64,000 nucleotides of DNA, taken from positions 62,001 through 126,000 of the forward strand of contig JAPWKC010000001.1 of assembly GCA_028283725.1 (NCBI GenBank), given 5' to 3'. A program made the position numbers and the translations under genes. The notes under the pieces were generated by a model. It was not told the DNA's origin. It saw only the letters and a list, made by a program, of their open reading frames with translations, and ran no database searches. Shown here in pieces: positions 47,600-57,815 of this stretch; position 1 is the first letter of the stretch; the number at the start of each line of letters is the position of its first letter. The stretch comes from Neorhizobium sp. Its GTDB lineage: Bacteria > Pseudomonadota > Alphaproteobacteria > Rhizobiales > Rhizobiaceae.

Positions 47600-48814
47600 T
47601 CAGATGGCTTCGCCGGAAAGAAGCTTCGGATTTGTCTTTTCGCTCGTTCCCGCGGCCTGATCGATGAAGAAATTCTTGAGGCCGGGCAGCCGGTCGACGA
47701 TCCCGAGACCAAAGTCACGGGCGATGCGGATCGGCGTGTTGTCGTTGGAGAACAGCCGGTTCAGCACATCTGTGGTGACGCCCATGCGGAACGTGTCGAA
47801 ACGCCGCCAGGACTGATAGCGCTCCAGAACGTTGATGGAGCCGATATCGAGACCGAGGCGATCCGCCTCGACCACCGTCTCGGCCAGCGCTGCGACATCC
47901 TTGAAACCAAGGTTGAGGCCCTGGCCGGAAATCGGGTGGATGCCATGCGCGGCATCGCCCGCAAGCGCGAAGCGCGGGGCGACGAAGGCGCGGGAAAGCG
48001 TCAAGCCAAGCGGGAAGGCGCGTCTGCCACCTTCCAATTTGATTTCGCCGAGCTTGTGGCCGAAGCGGCGCTGCAGTTCGTCCTCGAAGATCAGGTCGTC
48101 GGATGCGACGAGGCGATCTGCGTCTGCGGTGCGCTCGGTCCAGACAAGCGAGGCGCGGTTGCCAGAGAGCGGCAGAATGGCGAAGGGGCCGGAGGGCAGG
48201 AAATGCTCCTCGGCCACGCCTTCATGCGGGCGCTCGTGCGCCACGGTTGCGACGATACCCGACTGATCGTATTTCCAGGACACGGTGCGGATGCCGGCGA
48301 TATCGCGCAGCTTCGAGCGCACGCCGTCGCAGGCGACGAGCAGTTTCGTCTGCAGGGTCGAACCGTCCGACAGGGTGACGGCGTCATGCGTGTTCTCGGT
48401 ACGGAAGCTCGAGACCGAGACGCCGTGGCGGATGGTGATGCCGAGGCGCTCGCAGGCGCCGCGCAGCGCGCGCACGATCGCGACGTTGGGGATCATATGC
48501 GCAAACGGGCGGCCTTCCTCGATCGCGCCGTCGAAGGTCAAAAAGACGGGGCGTACCGGATCGTTGGTGCGGCTGTCGGTGACGATCATCCTGTTGATCG
48601 GCTGGGCATGCGGTAGGATTTCGTCCCACACGCCGAAGACCTGCAGCATGCGGCCGGCCGCAGCGATAATGGCGGAGGCGCGTTCGTCCTTTTCCCAGAC
48701 ATGCGCCGGTGCCGCCTCGACGACCTCGACGGCCATGTGCGGTGCCGCCTGCTTGATTGCGACCGCGACGGACAGCCCCACATAACCGCCACCTGCTACC
48801 AGCACGTCCAGCAT
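47600..48814 (-). CDS. UbiH/UbiF-family FAD hydroxylase (ubiquinone synthesis)
   Basis: A 404-residue flavoprotein monooxygenase of the Ubi/Coq6 family, probably adding a ring hydroxyl in ubiquinone synthesis. The first FAD motif is DVLVAGGGYVGLSVAVA (a variant of GxGxxG), the middle motif LLVACDGVRSKLRD and the third RFALAGDAAHGIHPISGQGLN. The start is ATG 48814 with GGGAG upstream. It converges with the Trm112-like gene only 9 bases away. Which ring position is modified cannot be told. Confidence 0.9.
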   Translation of the reverse strand: MLDVLVAGGGYVGLSVAVAIKQAAPHMAVEVVEAAPAHVWEKDERASAIIAAAGRMLQVFGVWDEILPHAQPINRMIVTDSRTNDPVRPVFLTFDGAIEEGRPFAHMIPNVAIVRALRGACERLGITIRHGVSVSSFRTENTHDAVTLSDGSTLQTKLLVACDGVRSKLRDIAGIRTVSWKYDQSGIVATVAHERPHEGVAEEHFLPSGPFAILPLSGNRASLVWTERTADADRLVASDDLIFEDELQRRFGHKLGEIKLEGGRRAFPLGLTLSRAFVAPRFALAGDAAHGIHPISGQGLNLGFKDVAALAETVVEADRLGLDIGSINVLERYQSWRRFDTFRMGVTTDVLNRLFSNDNTPIRIARDFGLGIVDRLPGLKNFFIDQAAGTSEKTNPKLLSGEAI

Positions 48815-48902
48815 TTGCGCAAACTCCCATCGGCCTTGTGAATATCGTTGCCGTGGATATAGATCATCCTTCAGTGAGTTCCTACCGTCGAGGTTCGCCA
48901 AA

Positions 48903-49787
48903 ATGTCGCGCAATCCGGAAAATCCGTCGCCGATGCAGGAGCTGATCGAAACGCTCGACATCGAAAAGCTTGAGGAAAATCTCTTTCGCGGCACGAGCCC
49001 GCAAGTGGGCTGGCAACGGGTTTTCGGCGGGCAAGTGGTGGCGCAGGCGCTGGTTGGGGCGCAACGTACCGTCGATGCGGCGCGGCCGGTCCATTCGCTG
49101 CACGCCTATTTCATGCGTCCCGGCGATCCTTCCGTTCCCATTCTCTATCAGGTCGAACGGATCCGGGACGGCGCAAGTTTTTCCACGCGCCGTGTCGTCG
49201 CCGTGCAGCACGGCAAGGCGATCTTTGCGCTGTCGGCGTCGTTCCAGATCGTCGAGGGCGGCTATGACCATCAGATCGTCAGGCCAGACGTACCAATGCC
49301 CGAAGACCTGATGGGGGAGGCGGAGTTCAAGGATCTGTTCCTCAGCGAGGCGCCGGAACCGGTGAAGCGCTACTGGGAGCGCAAAAGGCCGATCGAGGTT
49401 CGTCCGACATCGCTCGTGCATTACCTGACCAAGGAAAAGCTGGAGCCCCGGCAGGACGTCTGGGTGCGGACATTGGGCGACGTGCCTGACGATCCCGCAC
49501 TGCATGCAGCCGTATTGGCCTATCTTTCCGATATGACGCTGCTCGACGCATCGCTTTACCCCCATGGGACCTCGATCTTCGATCCGACATTGCAGGTGGC
49601 GAGCCTCGACCACGCCATGTGGTTCCACAGGCCTGTTTCCTTCGACGACTGGCTTCTCTACACGCAGGACAGCCCAAGCGCTTCGGGCGCGCGGGGGATG
49701 ACGCGTGGCAGCATCTACAGCCGCCACGGAACCCTCATCGCCTCCGTGGCGCAGGAAGGGCTGATTCGGAATAAGGCAAATGATTAA
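48903..49787 (+). CDS. tesB: acyl-CoA thioesterase II
   Basis: Hydrolyses acyl-CoA to free acid and CoA. The 294-residue double-hotdog protein has VFGGQVVAQALVGAQRTVD in the first half and LSDMTLLDASLYPHG plus SLDHAMWFHRPVSFDDWLLY in the second, with the catalytic Asp in LDHAMWFHR as in TesB. It is divergent from the UbiH-family gene. A hairpin terminator follows at once. Confidence 0.94.
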   Translation: MSRNPENPSPMQELIETLDIEKLEENLFRGTSPQVGWQRVFGGQVVAQALVGAQRTVDAARPVHSLHAYFMRPGDPSVPILYQVERIRDGASFSTRRVVAVQHGKAIFALSASFQIVEGGYDHQIVRPDVPMPEDLMGEAEFKDLFLSEAPEPVKRYWERKRPIEVRPTSLVHYLTKEKLEPRQDVWVRTLGDVPDDPALHAAVLAYLSDMTLLDASLYPHGTSIFDPTLQVASLDHAMWFHRPVSFDDWLLYTQDSPSASGARGMTRGSIYSRHGTLIASVAQEGLIRNKAND

Positions 49788-49788
49788 T

Positions 49789-49822
49789 TAGTGTGCAATT
49801 TTGAAAATTTGCACACTATTTG
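49789..49822 (+). terminator. terminator after tesB
   Basis: Ten-pair perfect stem TAGTGTGCAA / TTGCACACTA with a ten-base AT-only or nearly AT-only loop, starting one base after the stop and ending in TTT. Confidence 0.7.
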
Positions 49823-49909
49823 ATCTTGGTTCGGACGCGAATTTGCCCCATTTTTGAGATGCCGCCGTTATTTATTTATCTTTCAATAACTTAACTTTCT
49901 TCTTGAAAC

Positions 49910-49925
49910 TGGCATGAGCTTTGAA
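49910..49925 (+). promoter_or_regulatory. sigma-54-like promoter of glnK-amtB
   Basis: TGGCATG, four bases, TTGAA has the -24/-12 spacing of sigma-54 promoters (consensus TGGCACG-N4-TTGCW). The -12 element has GA in place of GC. It precedes glnK by about 85 bases, as expected for an NtrC-controlled operon. Confidence 0.65.
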
Positions 49926-49951
49926 TGTAAAGTGCCAGTCGCTGCTCGTGA

Positions 49952-50347
<396 letters not shown>

Positions 50348-50375
50348 GCACGGCTGACAGGGGAGTTTTTTAGCT

Positions 50376-51728
50376 ATGCAATTCAACAGGTCTTCTTTCT
50401 TCGGGCGCATTGCTGCCGTTTCGGCCGCGACGCTTGCACCCGTCGTGGCCTTCGCGCAGGACGCTGCGCCGGCTGCGGCCGCGGCTGCACCCGTTCCGAA
50501 CAAGGGCGACGTCGCCTTCATGTATATCGCGACGCTGCTCGTCCTGTTCATGATCATCCCGGGCCTCGCACTCTTCTACGGCGGTCTCGTCCGCGCCAAG
50601 AACATGCTGTCGGTTCTGATGCAGTGCACGATGGTGTGCTGCGTTTTGATGCTGATCTGGGTCATCTACGGCTACTCGTTTGCCTTCGGCGGCTCTGAAA
50701 GCGCCTATTGGGGCGGCACGGCCAAGATGTTCCTTGCCGGCGTCACGAAGGATTCGACGGCCGCGACCTTTACCAAGGACGTGGTCATTCCGGAATATAT
50801 CTTCGCGATGTTCCAGATGACGTTCGCCGCCATCACGCCTGCCCTGATCATCGGCGCTTTTGCCGAGCGCATCAAGTTCTCGGCCGTCGTGTTGTTCTGC
50901 GCACTCTGGGCAACCTTCGTCTACTTCCCGATCGCCCACATGGTCTGGGATGCTAACGGCCTTCTGTTCAAGATGGGCGCGCTCGACTTCGCTGGCGGTA
51001 CCGTCGTTCACATCAACGCCGGCGTTGCCGGTCTGATCGGCGCGATCATGGTCGGCAAGCGTACCGGCTACGGCAAGGACATGATGGCTCCGCACTCCAT
51101 GACGCTCACCCTCGTCGGTGCCGCCATGCTGTGGTTCGGCTGGTTCGGCTTCAACGCCGGCTCCAACCTGGAAGCTTCCGGCGGCGCGATGCTCGCAACC
51201 GTCAACACCTTCGTTGCAACGGCTGCAGCCGTCGTTTCCTGGTCGATCGTCGAAACCTTCACCCGCGGCAAGGCCTCGATGCTCGGCGCCGCTTCGGGCA
51301 TGGTTGCCGGCCTCGTCGCCATCACGCCTGCTGCCGGCATCGTCGGCCCGATGGGCGCGATCGTCATGGGCCTGATCGTTTCGCCGCTTTGCTACTTCTT
51401 CGTTTCCGTCGTGAAGTCGAAGTTCGGTTATGACGATACGGCAGACGTCTTCGGCGTTCACGGCGTCGGCGGCATGTTCGGCGCTCTCGGCACCGGCATC
51501 TTCGCATCCACGTCGCTCGGCGGCGTCGGCTATGCGGAAGGCGTCACCATGGGCGGTCAGTTCATGACGCAGCTGACGGCCGTCGTCATCACCATCGTAT
51601 GGTGCGGTATCGGCTCGCTGATCCTCTACAAGATCGTCGATGTGATCGTCGGCCTGCGCGTGACTGTCGAAGCCGAGCGCGAAGGCCTCGACCTCGCGAG
51701 CCATGGCGAAGCTGCCTATCACTCGTAA
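50376..51728 (+). CDS. amtB: ammonium transporter AmtB
   Basis: An inner-membrane ammonium channel of 450 residues. A signal peptide (ending PVVAFAQDA) is followed by about eleven membrane helices. The periplasmic gate and channel regions are visible: GLALFYGGLVRAKN, MTFAAITPALIIGAFAERIKF, the first channel His in DFAGGTVVHINAGVAGL and the second in VFGVHGVGGMFGALGTG. It is in an operon with glnK, its regulator. GGGGAG precedes the ATG. Confidence 0.97.
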   Translation: MQFNRSSFFGRIAAVSAATLAPVVAFAQDAAPAAAAAAPVPNKGDVAFMYIATLLVLFMIIPGLALFYGGLVRAKNMLSVLMQCTMVCCVLMLIWVIYGYSFAFGGSESAYWGGTAKMFLAGVTKDSTAATFTKDVVIPEYIFAMFQMTFAAITPALIIGAFAERIKFSAVVLFCALWATFVYFPIAHMVWDANGLLFKMGALDFAGGTVVHINAGVAGLIGAIMVGKRTGYGKDMMAPHSMTLTLVGAAMLWFGWFGFNAGSNLEASGGAMLATVNTFVATAAAVVSWSIVETFTRGKASMLGAASGMVAGLVAITPAAGIVGPMGAIVMGLIVSPLCYFFVSVVKSKFGYDDTADVFGVHGVGGMFGALGTGIFASTSLGGVGYAEGVTMGGQFMTQLTAVVITIVWCGIGSLILYKIVDVIVGLRVTVEAEREGLDLASHGEAAYHS

Positions 51729-51777
51729 TCTAAGGCGGGGGCGGGTTGCCGCCTCCCGATAGAGATCGAACGAACGA

Positions 51778-51811
51778 GAAGGGCCCGGCTGATGCCAGGG
51801 CCCTTTTTCTT
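51778..51811 (+). terminator. intrinsic terminator of glnK-amtB
   Basis: GGGCCC / GGGCCC stem extended by GGC/GCC around TGAT with one bulged A, followed by TTTTTCTTT, about 50 bases after the amtB stop. Confidence 0.85.
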
Positions 51812-51972
51812 TGGGCCATCCACACTTTGATGGCCTGCTGTCCGAGCGGGGCCCGTGTGGTTAAAGACCCGTTAACCATCCCCGCTGTACGTTCTGCGGG
51901 AGTTGCGTGGAACGGCCGGGCGTGCCGATTCGCATACGAGGTTGCATTTCCTTAAGACAGCGGACAGACACG

Positions 51973-54684
51973 ATGGGCAGAAGCAGTTCGGCGGCAATGG
52001 CAAACCAGTCCACCCGCTTGGCCGTCGGAGCCTTTCTGTGGCGGCAATTGATGGCTCTCGCAGGGCTCGGGATCTTTCTGGCCCTCGCCCTTGCCGTTGC
52101 GGCGCTGGCGACCTGGAATGTCGCCGATCCGAGTTTTTCCTATGCCACAAGCAACAGCCCGACCAATCTTCTCGGTTTTGGCGGCGCTGCCTTTGCCGAT
52201 GTGATGATGCAGTTTCTCGGGCTGGCCAGCGTTTTCGCGTTTCTGCCCGTGCTGTCGCTGTCGCTTGCCCTCATCTCCGGCCGCAAGTTCGATCGGATCC
52301 CTGCAAGGCTTGCCGCCTGGGCCGGTGGAACCGTGCTCGCAACGGCAACGCTTGGTTGTTTCCCGGCTCCGCATACCTGGCCGATCCCGAATGGCATCGG
52401 CGGTGTGATCGGGGACATGATCCTGCGTTTCCCAGGCCTCTTCGTCGGCGCCTATCCGACCGGCATGGTGGCGATGGTTCTGGGCTGCATCTTCACCATT
52501 CCCTGTGCATGGTTGCTTCTGTTTGCATCCGGCATGGTCGGCAAGGCCTCCGAGGAGGAGGTGTTCGAAGATGAGGACGATCATCCGCATTCGTCTCGCC
52601 GGGCGCGATCGGTACATGAAGACGACGATAGCGATGATGAAGGCGGCCTGTTCGGCGGCATTCTCGCGTTCGGCGCCCTGGCGCATTACTGGTACATCAC
52701 GCAGGCGCGCCTTCGCCGCCTGATGGGTATCAAGCCGCGCACCCGCGCCAGCTTCGATCAACCCTATGATTTCAACGAGGACGAGTTCGGCACGCTGAAC
52801 GAGCCGGTGCGCGCCAAGGCGCAGGCGGCCCCTGCCGGCCGGCGCACCGAACCTTCGCTCGATGGTTCCGGCGAGCAGGCCCTGCCGCGCCGCCGCGTTC
52901 TCTCGGCGCCGCCCATCTCCGCCTCCGACGACTACGACGACGATCCGCCTTTCGACCTGGATGACGCGCCGCGTCGTCCGGCGGGCATTCTTGCCGATGA
53001 CGAGGATGCGGATGATGCCGGCGATATGCGCTCCGGCTTCATCGCGTCTCGCGGGCCTGCCGCGCGGGTTCCGGCATCGTCGCGCGTGGTCGCTGCGGCC
53101 GCCCCGCCGAAGGCCAGTGCGCGTACCAACCGTGAGGCACAGGCCTCGTTCATTTCACCCGACGGCTTCCAGCTGCCCTCGGTTCATCTTCTGGCAGAGC
53201 CGCGTGCCGTGCAGCGGGATGCGACGCTTTCTGCCGACGCGCTTGAACAGAATGCCCGCATGCTGGAAGGCGTGCTCGAAGATTTCGGCGTCAAGGGCGA
53301 TATCATTCATGTTCGTCCCGGCCCGGTCGTGACACTCTACGAACTGGAGCCGGCGCCCGGCATCAAGTCGTCGCGCGTCATCGGCCTTGCCGACGATATC
53401 GCCCGCTCGATGAGCGCGATTGCCGCCCGCGTCGCCGTGGTGCCCGGTCGCAACGCGATCGGTATCGAACTGCCGAACCGAACCCGCGAGACCGTCTATC
53501 TGCGCGAGATGATCGGCTCCAAGGATTTTGAGAGCAGCAAGGCGAAGCTTGCCATGGCGCTCGGCAAGACGATCGGTGGCGAACCCGTCGTCGCGGATCT
53601 GGCCAAGATGCCGCATCTGCTCGTGGCCGGTACGACCGGTTCAGGTAAATCGGTCGCGATCAACACGATGATCCTTTCGCTTCTCTATCGCTACACGCCT
53701 GAGAAGTGCCGCCTGATCATGATCGACCCGAAGATGCTCGAGCTTTCCGTCTATGATGGCATCCCGCATCTCCTGTCGCCCGTCGTGACGGATCCTAAAA
53801 AAGCCGTCGTGGCGCTCAAGTGGACCGTCCGCGAGATGGAAGAGCGCTACAAGAAGATGTCGAAGATCGGCGTGCGCAATATCGACGGGTTCAACAGCCG
53901 TGTCGAACAGGCGCTGGAGCGCGGCGAGGTGTTGACCCGTACGGTGCAGACCGGCTTCGATCGGCAGACCGGCCAGGCCGTCTACGAGACCGAAGAGTTC
54001 GACCTGCAGCCCATCCCTTATATCGTGGTCATCATCGACGAGATGGCCGACCTGATGATGGTGGCGGGCAAGGATATCGAAGGTGCTGTGCAGCGTCTGG
54101 CGCAGATGGCGCGTGCGGCGGGCATCCATGTCATCATGGCGACCCAGCGTCCGTCGGTCGATGTCATTACCGGTACGATCAAGGCGAACTTCCCGACGCG
54201 CATTTCCTTCCAGGTAACGTCGAAGATCGACAGCCGCACCATTCTTGGCGAGCAGGGCGCAGAACAGCTCCTCGGCATGGGCGACATGCTCTATATGGCC
54301 GGCGGCGGGCGGATCCAGCGCGTCCACGGACCATTCGTCTCGGATACGGAAGTCGAGGAAATCGTTGCCTACTTGAAAACCCAGGGCGCGCCCCAATATC
54401 TCGAAGCGATCACGGCCGATGATGACGAGGATGGCGATGGTGACGGCCCGGCCGGCACCGCCAATCTGTCTGACTCGGACGATCCCTACGACCAGGCGGT
54501 GGCCATCGTGCTGCGTGACGGCAAGGCGTCCACCTCCTATATCCAGCGCCGCCTCGGCATCGGCTATAACCGCGCGGCATCCCTCATCGAGCGGATGGAA
54601 AACGAAGGGCTGATCAGCCCGGCCAATCATGCGGGCAAGCGCGAGATCCTCGTGCCGACCGAAGCGGACGTGCTGGAGCGATAG
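51973..54684 (+). CDS. ftsK: DNA translocase FtsK
   Basis: Septal DNA pump that clears chromosome ends and activates XerCD at dif. The 903-residue protein has four N-terminal membrane segments (about 25-210), a charged Asp/Pro-rich linker (about 220-410), the motor with Walker A GTTGSGKS and Walker [15 protein letters not shown], and the C-terminal gamma winged helix ([20 protein letters not shown]) that reads KOPS sites. I start at ATG 51973 ([12 protein letters not shown]). It is transcribed alone, with lolA downstream. Confidence 0.95.
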   Translation: MGRSSSAAMANQSTRLAVGAFLWRQLMALAGLGIFLALALAVAALATWNVADPSFSYATSNSPTNLLGFGGAAFADVMMQFLGLASVFAFLPVLSLSLALISGRKFDRIPARLAAWAGGTVLATATLGCFPAPHTWPIPNGIGGVIGDMILRFPGLFVGAYPTGMVAMVLGCIFTIPCAWLLLFASGMVGKASEEEVFEDEDDHPHSSRRARSVHEDDDSDDEGGLFGGILAFGALAHYWYITQARLRRLMGIKPRTRASFDQPYDFNEDEFGTLNEPVRAKAQAAPAGRRTEPSLDGSGEQALPRRRVLSAPPISASDDYDDDPPFDLDDAPRRPAGILADDEDADDAGDMRSGFIASRGPAARVPASSRVVAAAAPPKASARTNREAQASFISPDGFQLPSVHLLAEPRAVQRDATLSADALEQNARMLEGVLEDFGVKGDIIHVRPGPVVTLYELEPAPGIKSSRVIGLADDIARSMSAIAARVAVVPGRNAIGIELPNRTRETVYLREMIGSKDFESSKAKLAMALGKTIGGEPVVADLAKMPHLLVAGTTGSGKSVAINTMILSLLYRYTPEKCRLIMIDPKMLELSVYDGIPHLLSPVVTDPKKAVVALKWTVREMEERYKKMSKIGVRNIDGFNSRVEQALERGEVLTRTVQTGFDRQTGQAVYETEEFDLQPIPYIVVIIDEMADLMMVAGKDIEGAVQRLAQMARAAGIHVIMATQRPSVDVITGTIKANFPTRISFQVTSKIDSRTILGEQGAEQLLGMGDMLYMAGGGRIQRVHGPFVSDTEVEEIVAYLKTQGAPQYLEAITADDDEDGDGDGPAGTANLSDSDDPYDQAVAIVLRDGKASTSYIQRRLGIGYNRAASLIERMENEGLISPANHAGKREILVPTEADVLER

Positions 54685-54754
54685 GGATCCGAGAGGCGGG
54701 CGGTCATCAAGCCGCCGCGTTTGGATTACAGGAAGCTTCGGCAAGGAGATGATA

Positions 54755-55426
54755 ATGAAAAATGAAAAGACTGTTCTTTCCGCTGCCATGAGCCGCCGCC
54801 AGTTCGGTTTCGGTATCGCTGCGAGCCTTGCTGCAACCGCGCTTGCGGTGCCGGGCATCGGTTTTGCGCAGGGCGCACCGGCGGCTGCCGGCCAGAGCTC
54901 CTCGGCGGCCGCGCAGAAGATCGCCGACCACTTCTCCTCGGTGAAGACGATGATGGGCGAATTCGTGCAGTTCGGCCCGCGTGGCGAGCAGACGGGCGGC
55001 AAATTCTATATCGAGCGGCCGGGCAAGCTGCGTTTCAATTTCGAAGATCCGTCGCCGATCCGCGTCATCGCAGACGGCAACAACGTCGCCATCGGCAACC
55101 TCAAGCTCTCGACCTGGGATCTCTATCCCCTGTCGAAGACACCGCTCAGCCTGCTTCTGTCGGATCATATCGACCTCGGCAACCAGACCGTTCGCGACGT
55201 CAAGGTCGAGCCCGACCTGACGACCATCGTGCTCGGCAACAAGAGCGTGTTCGGCGATTCGACGATCACGATGATGTTCGACAGCAAGACGTCCGATCTG
55301 CGTCAGTGGACGATTACCGACGCGCAGAACAAGGATACGTCCGTGATGATCTATAACGTCCAGAACGGCGTGAATTTCGACAAGCGCGTGTTTACGATCC
55401 CCTACGACACGATCCGCAAACCCTGA
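54755..55426 (+). CDS. LolA-like outer-membrane lipoprotein carrier with a Tat-type signal
   Basis: Periplasmic carrier that shuttles lipoproteins to the outer membrane. The 223-residue protein has the LolA-like fold pattern (FSSVKTMMGEFVQFGPRG, GGKFYIERPGKLRFNFEDPS, TWDLYPLSKTPLSLLLSD). The signal is unusual: SRRQFGFG followed by a hydrophobic stretch fits a twin-arginine motif, whereas LolA is normally Sec-exported. AAGGAG lies six bases before ATG 54755. It lies 70 bases after ftsK. A terminator follows. Confidence 0.88.
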   Translation: MKNEKTVLSAAMSRRQFGFGIAASLAATALAVPGIGFAQGAPAAAGQSSSAAAQKIADHFSSVKTMMGEFVQFGPRGEQTGGKFYIERPGKLRFNFEDPSPIRVIADGNNVAIGNLKLSTWDLYPLSKTPLSLLLSDHIDLGNQTVRDVKVEPDLTTIVLGNKSVFGDSTITMMFDSKTSDLRQWTITDAQNKDTSVMIYNVQNGVNFDKRVFTIPYDTIRKP

Positions 55427-55447
55427 TCGGTCGGTTTCGAGCGCACC

Positions 55448-55480
55448 GCAAAAGAGCCGCGCCTGCGTGGCTCTTTTGCG
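55448..55480 (+). terminator. terminator after the LolA-like gene
   Basis: Eleven-pair perfect stem GCAAAAGAGCC / GGCTCTTTTGC with a ten-base loop. The T run is inside the 3' arm. Confidence 0.8.
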
Positions 55481-55650
55481 TATGGGGGCCTCTTTTTCGG
55501 GGCATAGCAGGATCTCTTGGAGTGGCGTCTGCTTTCGCGGAAAGGCGATGTTGCTCCCTCTCCTTGTTCCCGCGCCATGGCCGACGCAAAACCGGTTGCC
55601 ACTTTTGCCGGAATTGCTCTAAAGCTCTGGGCCATTATCGAGGTCCCGTC

Positions 55651-56454
55651 ATGACGTTTTCCATCGCCACCTGGAACATCAATTCCGTCCGTCTGCGCAT
55701 GCCGATCGTGGAGCAATTCCTCGTTCGCCATCGGCCGGATGTCCTGTGCCTGCAGGAGATCAAGTGCCAGGAGCCGGAGTTTCCGTTTCAGCCGTTAAGG
55801 GATCTCGGCTACGAGCATATCATCGTGCATGGCCAGAAGGGCTATCACGGCGTGGCGATCGCCTCGAAACTGCCGCTGGCGGAAGATCATCGGCAGAATT
55901 ACTGCAATGTCGGCGATGCACGGCATATTTCTGCCGTGGTCGAGCGCGGTTCGCGGCGCATCCGGGTTCATAATTTCTATGTTCCGGCCGGGGGCGACGA
56001 GCCCGACCGGACAATCAACCCGAAATTCGGCCACAAGCTCGATTTCATCGAAGAAATGAAGGCGTTGAAGGCCGATGGTGTGCCGGGCACGTCCTCGATC
56101 CTCGTCGGCGATCTCAATATCGCGCCACTCGAACACGATGTCTGGTCGCACAAGCAGCTTTTGAAGATCGTCAGCCACACGCCGGTCGAGACGGATGGTC
56201 TGAAAGAGGTCATCGCCAAGGGCGGGTGGCTCGATCTGATGCGTCAGCATACGCCCGAGCCGGAGAAGATCTACACCTGGTGGAGCTACCGTGCCAAGGA
56301 CTGGGCGGCGGCGAACAAGGGACGGCGCCTCGACCATATCTGGTCGTCGCCGGATCTCGGACCACATCTCGACGCGATCGAGGTGCTGAAGGACGCGCGT
56401 GGCTGGAACCAGCCGTCCGACCACGTGCCGGTGACGGCGACGTTCTCATTTTGA
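55651..56454 (+). CDS. xthA: exodeoxyribonuclease III (AP endonuclease)
   Basis: Repairs abasic sites and trims 3' ends in base excision repair. The 267-residue protein has the family order: TWNINSVRLR, LCLQEIKCQ with the metal Glu, NFYVPAGGDEP with catalytic Tyr region, LVGDLNIAPLEHDVW with the catalytic Asp-Asn, and C-terminal RRLDHIWSS and SDHVPVTATF with the catalytic Asp-His. ATG 55651 follows CGAGG. The 170-base gap before it holds the LolA-gene terminator; a longer upstream frame is not supported. Confidence 0.95.
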   Translation: MTFSIATWNINSVRLRMPIVEQFLVRHRPDVLCLQEIKCQEPEFPFQPLRDLGYEHIIVHGQKGYHGVAIASKLPLAEDHRQNYCNVGDARHISAVVERGSRRIRVHNFYVPAGGDEPDRTINPKFGHKLDFIEEMKALKADGVPGTSSILVGDLNIAPLEHDVWSHKQLLKIVSHTPVETDGLKEVIAKGGWLDLMRQHTPEPEKIYTWWSYRAKDWAAANKGRRLDHIWSSPDLGPHLDAIEVLKDARGWNQPSDHVPVTATFSF

Positions 56455-56521
56455 GGATTGCATTCGAGAGGTTCCGGAGCCGAAAGCGCGGTCGCGGCTC
56501 TCGGCCTTTCGTCAGGTCCGC

Positions 56522-57109
56522 TCAGCCGAAAATCTTTTCGACAAGGCCGTGTACGCGGCTAAATGCTGCCTTGGCGCCCTCGGCTGCTTCCAGCTCTTCC
56601 GTCGCCGTCAGCGGCAGGTCGTTGTAAGCCGAAACGAAGTTGCGCCAATGCAGGCCACGGCCATCCGGGTGGCCGGCAAGATGACGTGCGCCAAAGTCAT
56701 CCGAGAGGCCGAGCTTGGCTGCTTCCTTGCGCAGGAAGGCGGCGCCGAGATTGGAGCCCTCCGCGACATAGACCCAGCCGAGTGCCGCCGCGGGGCTGAG
56801 CGCGCCTGTGGTGGACGACAAGAGTTCAGGTGTGTCGCCGAGATCGACAATATCCTGGCGCAGCGCTTCCAGCCGGCAGCGTTCGTGAAGCCCCGGGAGA
56901 ATGGCGTTCAACTGATCCGAGGCATAGAGCGGCGCAACATCTGCATGAAAATGATGCTGGACGGCGAGGAAGAGTGCATAGCGTTCGCGGCTGGCAAAGG
57001 GCTCTGCGCGCATGATGCGTTTGTCGAGCGTATCGTGGGTGCCGGTCGTCATGGCTTTCAGGCGCTGAATGCGAGTGGCCTCGGCCGGGCGTTCCAATTC
57101 GATCTGCAT
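56522..57109 (-). CDS. biliverdin-producing heme oxygenase
   Basis: Opens heme to biliverdin, CO and iron, either for iron recovery or to supply bilin chromophore. The 195-residue all-helical protein has the bacterial heme-oxygenase start (RIQRLKAMTTGTHDTLDKRI, where the His is the likely proximal ligand), ALGWVYVAEGSNLGAAFL for the distal helix Gly motif, and a late WRNFVSAYNDL. CGAGGAAAGTA precedes the ATG. It resembles PigA/BphO-type enzymes. No phytochrome or heme transporter is nearby, so its role is open. Confidence 0.88.
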   Translation of the reverse strand: MQIELERPAEATRIQRLKAMTTGTHDTLDKRIMRAEPFASRERYALFLAVQHHFHADVAPLYASDQLNAILPGLHERCRLEALRQDIVDLGDTPELLSSTTGALSPAAALGWVYVAEGSNLGAAFLRKEAAKLGLSDDFGARHLAGHPDGRGLHWRNFVSAYNDLPLTATEELEAAEGAKAAFSRVHGLVEKIFG

Positions 57110-57213
57110 TACTTTCCTCGGTAACTCATGTTTTCTCCATCAAGCAAATGCGATGGGGTGCCGTCAAGATCATATGTCGCGGGTTTGACAATCGCCATCT
57201 TTCTGGGCGCCGC

Positions 57214-57471
57214 TCATGCGGCTGCGGTATCCTTTTGCGGAAAATCTTTGCCGACGAAGAGAAGCGATGCGTCGAGCGGTGTGACCGATGCGTAAGAAAA
57301 ACAGTCGCCAAAATTCAACCGTACAGGATGGCAGATGAAGCGCCCGAAGGTGCGGGCGGTATCAAGTGCCGCGTCATGCGTGCCGACCGGAATTTCCGCC
57401 TCGATGGCGTCGATACTGGACATGAAGTCGGCGAGTTCATTGACTTTCGGATCGCGTATATAAAGAGACAT
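57214..57471 (-). pseudogene. vapBC toxin-antitoxin remnant (VapB start fused to VapC end)
   Basis: An 85-residue frame. The first 14 residues, MSLYIRDPKVNELA, are a typical VapB antitoxin start. From about residue 20 the chain reads as the C-terminal half of a VapC PIN toxin: HPVRLNFGDCFSYA and LLFVGKDFPQKD. In a normal locus these parts lie on two genes, so a deletion seems to have joined codon 15-18 of vapB to the middle of vapC. The first two PIN acidic residues are lost; only the later ones (NFGD, GKDF) remain, so nuclease activity is not expected. It is upstream of the heme-oxygenase gene on the same strand. Confidence 0.75.
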
Positions 57472-57572
57472 GCTCTGCCGCCGCGGGTTGGACGGGGCCT
57501 TCGCCCTTCACTATAGTCCGATTGAATACCCAAGGGAAACGAGCCGCCCGTCGGCACAGGACCGCTCTCGCC

Positions 57573-57601
57573 TTGACTTTCCCTGTCATTTCCTGTTTAA
57601 G
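57573..57601 (+). promoter_or_regulatory. ffh promoter candidate
   Basis: TTGACT (57573-57578), a 17-base spacer and TTTAAG (57596-57601). The leader to ffh would be about 205 bases and contains a CCGGGA/TCCCGG pairing near 57650. No other gene is visible in the 340-base gap, including any SRP RNA motif. Confidence 0.5.
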
Positions 57602-57815
57602 CGCCGCAATCTGCTGACAAGTCGAGTACTTGGAGCCACCGACCGGGACCCTTTAAGGTGTAAATCGATCCCGGAGGTCAACATCCGACAGCGCGTTGCG
57701 CCCTCGGGTGCTTTTTGGCTTTGCGTCCATTCGGGCGTCTTGTTTTTGTCGCGGAAAGCCCCGACGTTCTGGGTGCCATCAACAGGCAGTCCGAAACGAC
57801 GCAAAGGAAGAAACG

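Noticed and set aside
56456-56521. Terminator between xthA and the heme oxygenase gene
   Set aside because: A GAGCCG/CGGCTC pairing exists but the loop is large and there is no T run, so I do not call it.
57472-57815. SRP 4.5S RNA gene before ffh
   Set aside because: The conserved SRP RNA core (GGTCAGG, GGAAGG) is not present in the gap.
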